The notes below the pieces were generated by a model that made no database searches, was not told where the DNA came from, and saw nothing but the letters and a program-made list of their open reading frames with translations. This document shows, piece after piece, positions 9,387 to 17,760 of a stretch of 64,000 nucleotides of DNA. Position numbers and translations under genes: made by a program. The number at the start of each line of letters is the position of its first letter. Position 1 is the first letter of the stretch. The stretch spans positions 372,001 through 436,000 of the forward strand of contig CP014214.1 in assembly GCA_001560915.1 (NCBI GenBank), written 5' to 3'. Source of the DNA: a methanogenic archaeon ISO4-H5. Lineage in GTDB: Archaea > Thermoplasmatota > Thermoplasmata > Methanomassiliicoccales > Methanomethylophilaceae.

Positions 9387-11150
9387 ATGAAAGCATTACT
9401 TAACGACGGCACTGTACAGGAAATGGAAGACGGTCTCTCGGTACTGAGGCACACGACGTCCCACGTCCTCGCACAGGCCGTGAAAAGGCTCTACCCCGAG
9501 ACCAAGCTCGCCATCGGACCCTCCATCGCAGAAGGATTCTACTATGATATGGACAGGGAAGGCGGGTTCACCGAAGAGGACCTCGAGAAGATCGAGGCCG
9601 AGATGAAGAAGATCATCAAAGAGAACCTCAAGCTCGAGACCTTCTCGCTCCCCCGCGAGGAAGCCATCAAGTTCATGCAGGACAAGGGCGAGGACTACAA
9701 GGTCGAACTTATCAGGGATCTCCCGGAAGACGCCAACATCACATTCTACAAGCAGGGAGAGTTCACCGACCTCTGTGCAGGACCTCACGTCCTCTACACC
9801 AAACAGTGCAAGGCGTTCAAGCTGACCTCCCTCGCAGGAGCATACTGGCGCGGCGACGAGCACAACAAGATGCTCACCAGGATCTACGGAACCGCCTTCG
9901 AGAGCAAGGAGGACCTCGACAAATACCTCACCATGCTGGAAGAGGCCAAGAAGAGGGACCACAGGAAGATCGGAAAGGAGCTCGGAATCTTCATGTTCTC
10001 CGAGGAAGGCCCCGGATTCCCCTTCTTCCTCCCCAACGGAATGGTCCTCAAGAACCTCCTCATGGACTACTGGAGGGAGATCCACGTCCCCGCCGGTTAC
10101 AAGGAGATCCTTACCCCTCAGGTCCTCAACAGGCATCTCTGGGAGACCTCCGGACACTGGGACCACTACAAGCAGAACATGTACACCACTACCATCGACG
10201 ACGAGATTTACTGCCTCAAGCCCATGAACTGCCCCGGCAGCACCATCGTCTTCAGCAGCGAGTCCCGCTCGTACAGGGACATGCCTCTGAGGCTCGCCGA
10301 GTTCGGTGTCGTGCACAGGCACGAGAGGTCCGGAACCCTGCACGGTCTGTTCAGGGTCCGCTGCTTTACCCAGGACGATTCACACATCTACGTCACCCCT
10401 GACCAGGTTAAGGATGAGATTTCCAATATCGTGAAGATCATCGACACCGTCTACAAGCAGTTCGGCTTCAAGTACCACGTCGAGCTCTCCACCAGGCCCA
10501 AGGACTCCATGGGTTCCGACGAGGACTGGGAGAATGCCACCAACGGTCTGAAGGAGGCCATCGAGTCTATGAAGATCCCCTTCGTCGTCAACGAGGGAGA
10601 CGGTGCGTTCTACGGACCCAAGCTCGACTTCCACCTGGAGGACTCCATCGGAAGGACCTGGCAGTGCGGAACCATCCAGCTCGACTTCCAGCTGCCCCAG
10701 AGGTTCGGCCTCGAGTATGTGGGAAGCGACGGACAGAAGCATACACCCATCATCATCCACCGTGTGGTCTTCGGATCCGTGGAGAGGTTCATGGGAATCC
10801 TCATCGAGCACTATGCCGGTAAGTTCCCCACCTGGCTCGCACCCGTGCAGGTCAAGGTCCTCTCCGTCTCCGAGAAGAGCAGGGATTATGCCAAGGAGGT
10901 CACCGACCGTCTTTCCGGAGCTGGCATCCGTGTTGTAAACGACGCCCGCGACGAGAAGATCGGATACAAGATCCGCGAGGCCCAGCTCGACCGTGTGCCC
11001 TACATGCTGGTCATCGGCGAGAAGGAGGCCGAGAGCGGTACCATGGTGGCTGTCAGGAGCAGGGACAAGGGAGACATGGGATCCATGATGCTCGCCGAGT
11101 TCATCGCTTTCATCAAGCAGCACATCTACCTCAGGCGCGACGATTACTGA
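9387..11150 (+). CDS. thrS: Threonyl-tRNA synthetase, bacterial-type, lacking the N-terminal TGS domain
   Basis: Class II synthetase charging tRNA-Thr, 587 aa. The N2 editing domain is bacterial/eukaryotic in type: zinc-site-like HTTSH at residues 22-26 and CAGPHV near residue 130. Most archaea use a different, D-aminoacyl-deacylase-like N2. The catalytic core shows KPMNCPGS, FGVVHRHERSGTLHGLFRVRCFTQDDSHIY and the family C-terminal domain. Typical bacterial enzymes are about 640 aa with HxxxH near residue 75, so roughly 50 residues of the N1/TGS domain are missing; only a stub (MKALLNDGTVQEMEDGLS) remains. TATA-like CCTAAATATAG (9316-9326) gives a leader of about 35-40 nt. A perfect hairpin follows the stop. 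Confidence 0.95.
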   Translation: MKALLNDGTVQEMEDGLSVLRHTTSHVLAQAVKRLYPETKLAIGPSIAEGFYYDMDREGGFTEEDLEKIEAEMKKIIKENLKLETFSLPREEAIKFMQDKGEDYKVELIRDLPEDANITFYKQGEFTDLCAGPHVLYTKQCKAFKLTSLAGAYWRGDEHNKMLTRIYGTAFESKEDLDKYLTMLEEAKKRDHRKIGKELGIFMFSEEGPGFPFFLPNGMVLKNLLMDYWREIHVPAGYKEILTPQVLNRHLWETSGHWDHYKQNMYTTTIDDEIYCLKPMNCPGSTIVFSSESRSYRDMPLRLAEFGVVHRHERSGTLHGLFRVRCFTQDDSHIYVTPDQVKDEISNIVKIIDTVYKQFGFKYHVELSTRPKDSMGSDEDWENATNGLKEAIESMKIPFVVNEGDGAFYGPKLDFHLEDSIGRTWQCGTIQLDFQLPQRFGLEYVGSDGQKHTPIIIHRVVFGSVERFMGILIEHYAGKFPTWLAPVQVKVLSVSEKSRDYAKEVTDRLSGAGIRVVNDARDEKIGYKIREAQLDRVPYMLVIGEKEAESGTMVAVRSRDKGDMGSMMLAEFIAFIKQHIYLRRDDY

Positions 11151-11159
11151 AACCAATTT

Positions 11160-11179
11160 CCGAGGCCGCAAGGCCTCGG
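11160..11179 (+). terminator. thrS transcript-end hairpin
   Basis: Perfect 8-bp stem CCGAGGCC/GGCCTCGG with a GCAA loop, nine bases after the thrS stop codon and before the cobN promoter. Confidence 0.6.
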
Positions 11180-11203
11180 ACAATCATTACCCTTCGGATT
11201 ATC

Positions 11204-11226
11204 CATCCAACTGTTTTTATCCAACC
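11204..11226 (+). promoter_or_regulatory. Promoter of first cobN with two operator-like half-sites
   Basis: ATCCAAC occurs twice (11205-11211 and 11219-11225) around a T-rich TATA-like element (CTGTTTTTATC). ATCCAAC is the complement of GTTGGAT, the conserved half of the 19-bp operator found near the second cobN, the cbi operon and the uptake operons. Here the halves are direct, not inverted, repeats, so the relation is suggestive only. Confidence 0.3.
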
Positions 11227-11252
11227 ATTACGTTCACCGTGACCGATAACAA

Positions 11253-14200
11253 ATGGTGACAATCACTACTCTGGCCATCGGTGCTCACGGAGGTTTCGTA
11301 CTCGAACCTGCGGCCAGGGAATTAAGGAAAGGAGGACACGAGATTACCCTGTTCTGCGAGGATTCCACCAATCTAGATGAGGAGCTTGACCTCATACCGG
11401 GTTTCCTCGACAAGGTTCGGAAATCCGATATGCTCTTCCTTAACGTACACGGCGACGTCACCTATTTCAGACACTTCGATTCCCTGAAGAATCTAATGGA
11501 CTCCTCAGAAATCTCAGTCCTTCTCTTCGGCTGCGAGGAGGGCGTGGTTCTGAGCTACCGCAAGTACTTCCGCGGTTCTGATGATGATTATTCCAAGCTG
11601 ATAACACTGGAGAGCATCGGCGGCGACGACAACCACCGTGCGGCTCTGCTGTGGGCCCTTAAACACTTCGACGGGGCCGATGTGGAGATCCCGGAACCCA
11701 TCCTTCCCTTGGCACAGGGAGTATATGTGCCAGGCATCGGAGGAATACCGCTCGAAGAAGGTCTCAGGAATGTCGGTTCCACCGGGAAACCGGTGGTGGG
11801 GATATTCTTCGTCAATGCATTCTATGTGAGGAACAATCTGCAGGCGATCGACTACCTATACAAAGCGGTCGAAGAGGCCGGCGCCGAGCCTCTGGCACTG
11901 TTCTTCCACAGTTACGAGAACGCCCTGACGGGATCGCTCGGTATAAGCAGGATCGTCGACGAATACCTGGTCCGCGACGGGAAGCCCATATTGGATGCTG
12001 CCCTGAACACCATGGGATTCTCTCTCACCGTGCTGTCGCAGCCCGGCTGCGGGGAGCAGGTCTCCGATGACAATTTCTTCGAGCGCCTGAACATCCCGAT
12101 CCTGCAGGCCATCAACCTCATGGGGAGCTCCGCCAAATGGAAGGAGAGTCCCTTCGGCCTCACTCCTGCGGAGATAGCATACTGCGTGGTGAGTCCCGAG
12201 TTCGACGGGCAGATAGATGCACCTCCCTACTGCGGCACTGAGAAACAGCCGGACGGCAACTATGTGCAGGTGCCCCTCGAGGACAGGTGCAGGGCACTTG
12301 CCGAGATGGCATATCGGTGGGCAGTGCTCCGTCACAAGAAGGAATCAGAGAAGAAGGTCGCTATCCTCATCTACATGTACCCTCCGAGGCAGGACCTGGC
12401 TGGAGGGGGATACGGTCTGGATACACTTCAGAGCGTTACCGAGGTACTCGGATACATGAAGGGCGCCGGCTACAAACTTGATTGGATGCCCGAGAACGGG
12501 AAGGAATTGGTCACCCGTCTGCTGGAAGGCGTGACCAATGATGAAAACTGGGCCTCCGATATGCAGCTGGAGGCTGCCGCGGTCGATTTCGTTACCAAGA
12601 AGCAGTATTCCGAATGGTTCTCCCAGCTGTCCGAGGCCGTCCGCAAGAAGTTCGTCGACGGTTGGGGTGAGCCACCGGGGGACATCCATACTCTGGGAGA
12701 CAGGCAGCTCCTGCCCGGAATCATGAACGGCAATGTGTTCATTGGATTCCAGCCGGACAGGGGGAAGACCGATTCCGCTTCGATCCATGACCCCTGGACA
12801 TCACCTCCGCACCAGTATCTGGGATTCTACAGGTGGCTGAAGAGGGTATGGGGTGCGGATGCGGTAATCCATGTGGGCACCCACGGGACCCTCGAGTGGC
12901 TTCCCGGTAAGAGTGTAGCCCTTTCCGAGGACTGTTTCCCCGATTTCATCCTCGACCGTCTTCCCGATATCAATCCGTACATCATCGATAATCCCGGAGA
13001 AGGGATGCAGTCCAAGAGACGCCAGTATGCCGTGACTACCACTCACATGATCCCGGCCATGGGCAGAGCAGGGGGATATGACGACATCGACGGTCTCATC
13101 ACGATCATCCAGCAGTATCTGAAGACCAAGGATACCGAGAGCAGTGATAAGCTGGCATCGACCGCAGAGAAGGTCATAGAGGAATGTACCAGACTCAATC
13201 TGAATTCGGACCTTGGTCTGTCAGCCGAATGCTCTCTGGAGGAGATTGACCACAGGATGGATGAACTATACGATTACCTCCTGGAGGTGAAGGATGCTAT
13301 GATCAAGGATGGTCTTCACATCCTTGGAGAGATCCCCTCGGGCGAGAGGATGTGCGAGACCATCTACTCCATGGTCAGATATCCTAACGGCACGGTACCT
13401 TCTCTGAGGGAAGCGGTGGCAAGGTCACACGGGTTGGACATGGAAGAACTGCTGAAGGATCCGTCAGGCAGGCAGGAGGACGGAACCCTCAACGGAGAAT
13501 ACATCGATCTGATCGATTCCGAGACCTTCGATCTCATAAGCAGTTCCGAGTCTGTGGGCTTCGATAAAGAGAAGACCCAGATGATTGCAAAAGAACGGTT
13601 CCCGAAGGCCGGAAGCGATCTTTCCGAAGCCATAGATTTCATGTGCGGATTCCTCATCGGGGCCGTCCGCAGGATGGATCTCGAGATAATCAACATCATG
13701 AGGGCTTTGGACGGGGAGTACATAGAACCAGGTCCATCAGGATGTCCTGGACGCGGAAGAGCACAGATCCTTCCGACCGGCAGGAACTTCTATTCGATAG
13801 ACCCAGACGGGATACCCTGGCACTCCAGCTGGGATATAGGCTCGGCCATGGCCGAGATGATGGTGGAACGTTTCCTCCGTGACAAAGGGACCTATCCGCA
13901 TTCGGTAGGTGTGGTCCTCTGGGCCACGGATACCATGAAGACGGGAGGCGACGACGTCTCCTACATTCTGAGGCTCATGGGCCTGAGGCCGGTATGGGCC
14001 GGATACGGCGGCAGAGTCAAGGATCTGGAGGTAATCCCGCTATCGGAATTGGGAAGACCCAGGATTGACGTTACGGTCCGTATCAGCGGTCTCTTCAGGG
14101 ATACCTTCCCCAATCTTTCCAACATGATCGACCGTGGTGTTCAGATCATCGCCTCCCTTGACGAGGATGACGAACAGAACTATCTTGCAGCTAACGTCCG

Positions 14201-14990
14201 CAAGGACATCGTGGACGCCATCGCCGCAGGTCTGCCCATTGACGAGGCCCGCCGCGATGCGAGTCTCCGTGTGTTCGGCGACGCTCCTGGAGAGTACGGG
14301 AACGGAATCGCTGAGGTGGTCACCAACGGAAAATGGGAGACCGTGCAGGATCTCGGCGAGGTCTTCGTGAAACACGGGTGCTATGTGTATGGCAGGGGAC
14401 TGAAGGGAGAGGCCAAGCCCGACATGTTCCGCAGACGTCTCGGAACCATAGATGCAACCGTGAAGAACCACAACACCAGGGCGGTCGACATGCTCGACAT
14501 GGACGACGATTACGACAGCCTCGGAGGATTCACAGCTGCTGTCACCGCGGTCAGGGGTCAGAAACCGGAGTCCTACATGGGAGATTCCTCTGATATGCAG
14601 AACCTGAAGCTTCGCACCACCGCGGAAGAATGCAGATTCATCTTCCGCAGCAAGATCAACAATCCCAAATGGCTGAACGGATTGAAACAGCACGGTTTCG
14701 CCGGCGCCAAAGAACTTTCGAAGCTGTTTGATTTCACCATGGGCTGGTCCGCCACCGAGGATATCGTGGAGAACTGGATGTACGACGATTTGGCGAACAA
14801 CTTCGTTCTTGATGAGAAGACCCGCGAGTGGATCAAGGATGAGAATCCTTATGCCATGATGGCCATGCTGGCACGTCTTCAGGAAGCCATGGACAGAGGG
14901 TTCTGGGATGCCTCCGACGAGATGAAGGATAAGCTTAAGGATATCTACATGGAGTTCGAGGAAAGGATCGAGGAGATCACCGATAGGTGA
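11253..14990 (+). CDS. cobN: CobN/BchH-type metal chelatase large subunit (paralogue 1)
   Basis: 1245 aa homologue of the large tetrapyrrole-binding subunit of cobalto- and magnesium-chelatases, which inserts the metal using an AAA+ ChlI/ChlD motor. The hallmark HVGTHGTLEWLPGKSVALS lies near residue 545, and the C-terminal half holds other CobN-like blocks such as WATDTMKTGGDDVSYILRLMG and GRPRIDVTVRISGLFRDTFPN. In a methylotrophic methanogen the expected metal is cobalt for the corrin ring; this is inferred from the family, and nickel or another metal is not excluded. Unlike the second copy it has no adjacent chlI/chlD, so it may share that motor. The start ATG lies about 25-30 bp after the TATA-like box, so the mRNA is nearly leaderless. 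Confidence 0.9.
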   Translation: MVTITTLAIGAHGGFVLEPAARELRKGGHEITLFCEDSTNLDEELDLIPGFLDKVRKSDMLFLNVHGDVTYFRHFDSLKNLMDSSEISVLLFGCEEGVVLSYRKYFRGSDDDYSKLITLESIGGDDNHRAALLWALKHFDGADVEIPEPILPLAQGVYVPGIGGIPLEEGLRNVGSTGKPVVGIFFVNAFYVRNNLQAIDYLYKAVEEAGAEPLALFFHSYENALTGSLGISRIVDEYLVRDGKPILDAALNTMGFSLTVLSQPGCGEQVSDDNFFERLNIPILQAINLMGSSAKWKESPFGLTPAEIAYCVVSPEFDGQIDAPPYCGTEKQPDGNYVQVPLEDRCRALAEMAYRWAVLRHKKESEKKVAILIYMYPPRQDLAGGGYGLDTLQSVTEVLGYMKGAGYKLDWMPENGKELVTRLLEGVTNDENWASDMQLEAAAVDFVTKKQYSEWFSQLSEAVRKKFVDGWGEPPGDIHTLGDRQLLPGIMNGNVFIGFQPDRGKTDSASIHDPWTSPPHQYLGFYRWLKRVWGADAVIHVGTHGTLEWLPGKSVALSEDCFPDFILDRLPDINPYIIDNPGEGMQSKRRQYAVTTTHMIPAMGRAGGYDDIDGLITIIQQYLKTKDTESSDKLASTAEKVIEECTRLNLNSDLGLSAECSLEEIDHRMDELYDYLLEVKDAMIKDGLHILGEIPSGERMCETIYSMVRYPNGTVPSLREAVARSHGLDMEELLKDPSGRQEDGTLNGEYIDLIDSETFDLISSSESVGFDKEKTQMIAKERFPKAGSDLSEAIDFMCGFLIGAVRRMDLEIINIMRALDGEYIEPGPSGCPGRGRAQILPTGRNFYSIDPDGIPWHSSWDIGSAMAEMMVERFLRDKGTYPHSVGVVLWATDTMKTGGDDVSYILRLMGLRPVWAGYGGRVKDLEVIPLSELGRPRIDVTVRISGLFRDTFPNLSNMIDRGVQIIASLDEDDEQNYLAANVRKDIVDAIAAGLPIDEARRDASLRVFGDAPGEYGNGIAEVVTNGKWETVQDLGEVFVKHGCYVYGRGLKGEAKPDMFRRRLGTIDATVKNHNTRAVDMLDMDDDYDSLGGFTAAVTAVRGQKPESYMGDSSDMQNLKLRTTAEECRFIFRSKINNPKWLNGLKQHGFAGAKELSKLFDFTMGWSATEDIVENWMYDDLANNFVLDEKTREWIKDENPYAMMAMLARLQEAMDRGFWDASDEMKDKLKDIYMEFEERIEEITDR

Positions 14991-14994
14991 CGTC

Positions 14995-15276
14995 ATGAAG
15001 AAAGTGTTGAGAGATTCGACGATTAAGTTGGTTAAGAAGTATAAGGATCAGATTGGTTTATGTAAGCCAGTTTCTGAAGAAGATGCGAAAGAGGTGTCAC
15101 TTTACTTGCTCCAATTTTTTACCGATCTGGAAGCTTCAATGTCATTGGACTTAGATGAGGGCATGGAAATAGATCGTAAACTTTTGGAAGATATCTCTAA
15201 CGCCGTAGATGATTTCAATTTAGAGAATGATGAATATATCGATTTCAAAGAAATCAATGAGATTATATCGGGTTAA
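14995..15276 (+). CDS. Small acidic hypothetical protein, AT-rich
   Basis: 93 aa, strongly acidic in its second half and predicted fully helical. No domain is recognised. The ATG comes four bases after the cobN stop, and the end of cobN supplies the ribosome-binding site AGGTGA, so the gene is clearly co-transcribed with cobN paralogue 1. Codon use is conspicuously AT-rich (many TTA, AAG, GAT, TTG) compared with the GC-rich cobN, which suggests a recent or fast-evolving addition. A perfect hairpin follows ten bases after the stop. It could be a small partner or regulator of the chelatase, but nothing in the sequence proves this. Confidence 0.6.
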   Translation: MKKVLRDSTIKLVKKYKDQIGLCKPVSEEDAKEVSLYLLQFFTDLEASMSLDLDEGMEIDRKLLEDISNAVDDFNLENDEYIDFKEINEIISG

Positions 15277-15285
15277 ATCCGATAT

Positions 15286-15309
15286 CTTAGGGGTTTTTCG
15301 ACCCCTAAG
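15286..15309. terminator. Shared hairpin between convergent genes
   Basis: CTTAGGGGT / ACCCCTAAG, a perfect 9-bp stem with a TTTTCG loop, lies between the 93-aa gene (plus) and the DUF234-type gene (minus) and can serve both. Confidence 0.65.
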
Positions 15310-15336
15310 GAAACTCATTATTCATTCACGCCGGGC

Positions 15337-16635
15337 TTATAGAATTTCATTGGGACCGACTAGTGTTATAGATTCTGCCTTGGCCTTCTTCAGCAGTTTG
15401 TCCTCGAATCCCGAGACGGAGAACATGATGAGTTTCTTCTCCGGGACATCCTGAATCATCTCGGCACGCGCTACGAACGCTTTGAGTGCACCCTGATCCA
15501 GTTTTCCGCCTCTGAACTTGCAGTCTGCAATGAGGGTCTTCTGTTCGCCGTCGATGTTTATGATAGCGCACAGGGTCGGTTTTTGGGTGTCCTCATCCTT
15601 GGACCACCATCTGCCTATGCTGACGACGTCGTAATGGTTCCTGATATACTCGGTGCATATGTCGCGGAACCTGATCTCCAGGAACATATCCGCATAGCGT
15701 TCGATATCCTTGTAATTAGCTTTACCCGCCTGCACCTCGGGATTCATGCGGATGACGATGAAATAGAATGAAAGCAAAGGATTCTTGACGATGTAAACCG
15801 GCTTCCTCGGAGAGTTTCCTATCGGAGAGATGGTACAAATTAGGTCCTCTTCCACCAGCTTCTTCAGATAGATGTCGCAGAGCTGACGCGATATGCCCTG
15901 GTTGACGGCTATGTCGATGGGACGGCCTTTGAAATTGGCGATATCCGAAAGTATGGCGCAGCACATCGGATAGGGGACAGCACTCTGCCTGAGCATGAGT
16001 TCGCATTCTGCGACGAGCTTCGGATAAGAACCGAGGAATCCCTTTTCGACGGATTCTGCATAGTCTCCCTTGTTCATCATGCTGTGATAGAGCGGGACAC
16101 CGCCCACGGTCATGTAGGTCTTGAGACGATCCACTGCCGTCATCTTGGGGTGGAAACGGTTGCATTCTACTCTGGGCAGAGCTTCCAGGTCGATTATGTC
16201 GCTGAACGTGATGTCAAATCTGGCGGAATCGTTGAATCCGATCAGGATGGTCATGCAGTCGAGGTCCTCGGTGAACCATTTCAGCTGTTTGACGAATTCT
16301 TCCGGAGCATATTGGGTACGGTCGAACACTATTATGGGGTCGTATTCTTTGGCCAGACGGGACAGGACATGGAAGAGTTCCGGGAATCCGGGATTGTCCA
16401 TGCCCACAGGTTCGTTCTGAAATTCCTCTATGGCGAGTCTGAATGATTTGACAGCTTCCGCGGGGGTGCTGTCGTAGAACGTGGTGTAGATGAATTTTGA
16501 TTTCTCGCAGAATCTCTTGACGAGTGCGGATGCACCGATGCGGGGGCGGGCATTGATGTAAACATTCCTGATATTGCCCTCATATACCTCGTCGAGCCTC
16601 TTCAATTCGTCCTGTCTGCCGATAATCGATGCCAT
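15337..16635 (-). CDS. DUF234-type archaeal ATPase-like protein with degenerate nucleotide-binding motifs
   Basis: 432 aa protein with the layout of the archaeal AAA/DUF234 family: N-terminal ATPase fold, winged helix around residues 230-290, C-terminal PD-(D/E)xK-like domain (IINIDGEQKTLIADCKFRGG). The key motifs are broken. Where Walker A should read GxxxxGK[TS] it has ARPRIGASALVKRF, replacing the lysine with Ala. Where Walker B should end in DE it has IIVFDRTQYA, replacing the Glu with Arg. ATP hydrolysis is therefore unlikely, though the frame is fully intact over 433 codons. The start ATG at 16635 is about 30 bp after TAATATATCG (leaderless); a GTG two codons earlier is possible. It is a single gene, convergent with the cobN unit. 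Confidence 0.75.
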   Translation of the reverse strand: MASIIGRQDELKRLDEVYEGNIRNVYINARPRIGASALVKRFCEKSKFIYTTFYDSTPAEAVKSFRLAIEEFQNEPVGMDNPGFPELFHVLSRLAKEYDPIIVFDRTQYAPEEFVKQLKWFTEDLDCMTILIGFNDSARFDITFSDIIDLEALPRVECNRFHPKMTAVDRLKTYMTVGGVPLYHSMMNKGDYAESVEKGFLGSYPKLVAECELMLRQSAVPYPMCCAILSDIANFKGRPIDIAVNQGISRQLCDIYLKKLVEEDLICTISPIGNSPRKPVYIVKNPLLSFYFIVIRMNPEVQAGKANYKDIERYADMFLEIRFRDICTEYIRNHYDVVSIGRWWSKDEDTQKPTLCAIINIDGEQKTLIADCKFRGGKLDQGALKAFVARAEMIQDVPEKKLIMFSVSGFEDKLLKKAKAESITLVGPNEIL

Positions 16636-16772
16636 AGTCACTTTGTTAAAAGATTTTTGACGATATATTACTGTCGTTGACTGCAGTCTGCAGGGATAGT
16701 CTCAATCGCTACTATCCACCTCTGTGTCCATCTCCGCGTCAACCTTTTATCTAAGCTGTTTTATGGGCGTTT

Positions 16773-17324
16773 ATGGAAAAAGAGGACGTCGATAAACTCA
16801 TGGAGATCGCAGCAAGATCCCGCCTCCATGGTGCATTGGTAGGCGTACTTCTTTTGTTCATCGGTATAGTGTTCGTATGTTTGGGTGCCCACGCCATCGT
16901 CCTCGAGATCACCGTAACCGGAATCCTGATGATTGTGTTCGGAACCCATACCGTTCTGACGAAGGACATCAAGAGCACCGAAGGTATCCCGATGATAATC
17001 CTGGGAATCCTGTTCGTGGTATTGGTATATCTTTTCGAGACTCTCCACGGTATTATCCTGTTCCTTCAGTTCCTTTCCACAGGAATCATCTCGCTCACCG
17101 CAGCCTTGGGTTACAAGGAGAGCAAACGCGGGCGCAAGATATCCCTGATTATCGCCGTAGTCTCGTTGTATGTAGCGATCAATCTCTTCATCGCACACGA
17201 GGAATCCATGGACATCCTCATCACGCTGATGGGAGTGGTACTGATTGGTCTGTCCGTTTTCGTCCTATGGTGTGTCGAAAAGAACAAAACAGTGACCAAT
17301 CCTCTGCCGTCGGACGAAGAGTAA
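16773..17324 (+). CDS. HdeD-like (DUF308) membrane protein
   Basis: 183 aa protein with about six evenly spaced hydrophobic helices starting at residue 19. The repeated pattern of short loops and glycine-rich helices (GALVGVLLLFIGIVFVCLG, then TVTGILMIVFGT) resembles HdeD/DUF308 proteins, which in enterobacteria contribute to acid resistance. The archaeal role is unknown. The N-terminus is short and charged (MEKEDVDKLMEIAARSR). The ATG at 16773 has TTTTATCTAAG about 25 bp upstream and no ribosome-binding site. It is divergent from the DUF234-type gene and monocistronic, ending before a small hairpin. Confidence 0.55.
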   Translation: MEKEDVDKLMEIAARSRLHGALVGVLLLFIGIVFVCLGAHAIVLEITVTGILMIVFGTHTVLTKDIKSTEGIPMIILGILFVVLVYLFETLHGIILFLQFLSTGIISLTAALGYKESKRGRKISLIIAVVSLYVAINLFIAHEESMDILITLMGVVLIGLSVFVLWCVEKNKTVTNPLPSDEE

Positions 17325-17346
17325 GCGGTACGGCAGGGCCTAAAAA

Positions 17347-17363
17347 CCGAGTAAAGCACTCGG
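17347..17363 (+). terminator. Hairpin after HdeD-like gene
   Basis: CCGAGT / ACTCGG 6-bp stem with AAAGC loop, 23 bases after the stop; T-rich sequence follows. It lies between convergent genes. Confidence 0.4.
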
Positions 17364-17432
17364 CAGGTGTTTCTGCTATTATACATAGCAATTCCGGTAT
17401 CGTATGAATCGGTCCGGATGGATCACTCCCCC

Positions 17433-17759
17433 TCAGGGGTTCTCGCTCTTCGGAGAGGGTATCATCATGGTGACGGAGGGAACAATCATGATTGAACCCT
17501 TTCCAAGTTCATCAAGACGGCCGATTTCGGAGATGGTCTTCACGATACTGTCGACCTCCGGCTGATCCACCGCACACACGATCTCGACTACTTCGTCGTT
17601 CAGGGGGATTCCGAGGAAACCTTTCTCGTTCGACTGCCCGGATCCATAGAAGATGGAGATCTTCGAATCCGTCATGGTGTAGAGCTGTGACGCGACCTCG
17701 TTGGCGACACTCTTCTCCACCATAGCCACTATCATTACAGCGTTCTCGATTGTCTGCAT
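17433..17759 (-). CDS. PII-like signalling protein
   Basis: 108 aa. The sequence has the fold pattern of the PII/GlnB superfamily: a beta strand after the N-terminus (NAVMIVAMVEKSVANEVASQLY), a short T-loop region with glycines (FYGSGQSNEKGFLGIPLNDEVVEIVCAV), the second beta-alpha-beta unit, and the closing strand GKGSIMIVPSV. The T-loop is short and lacks the uridylylated Tyr context of GlnB. It follows the DUF1538 permease with one base between the genes, so it is probably a small-molecule sensor that regulates that permease, as PII partners of transporters do. The ligand is not predictable. Confidence 0.7.
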   Translation of the reverse strand: MQTIENAVMIVAMVEKSVANEVASQLYTMTDSKISIFYGSGQSNEKGFLGIPLNDEVVEIVCAVDQPEVDSIVKTISEIGRLDELGKGSIMIVPSVTMMIPSPKSENP

Positions 17760-17760
17760 A

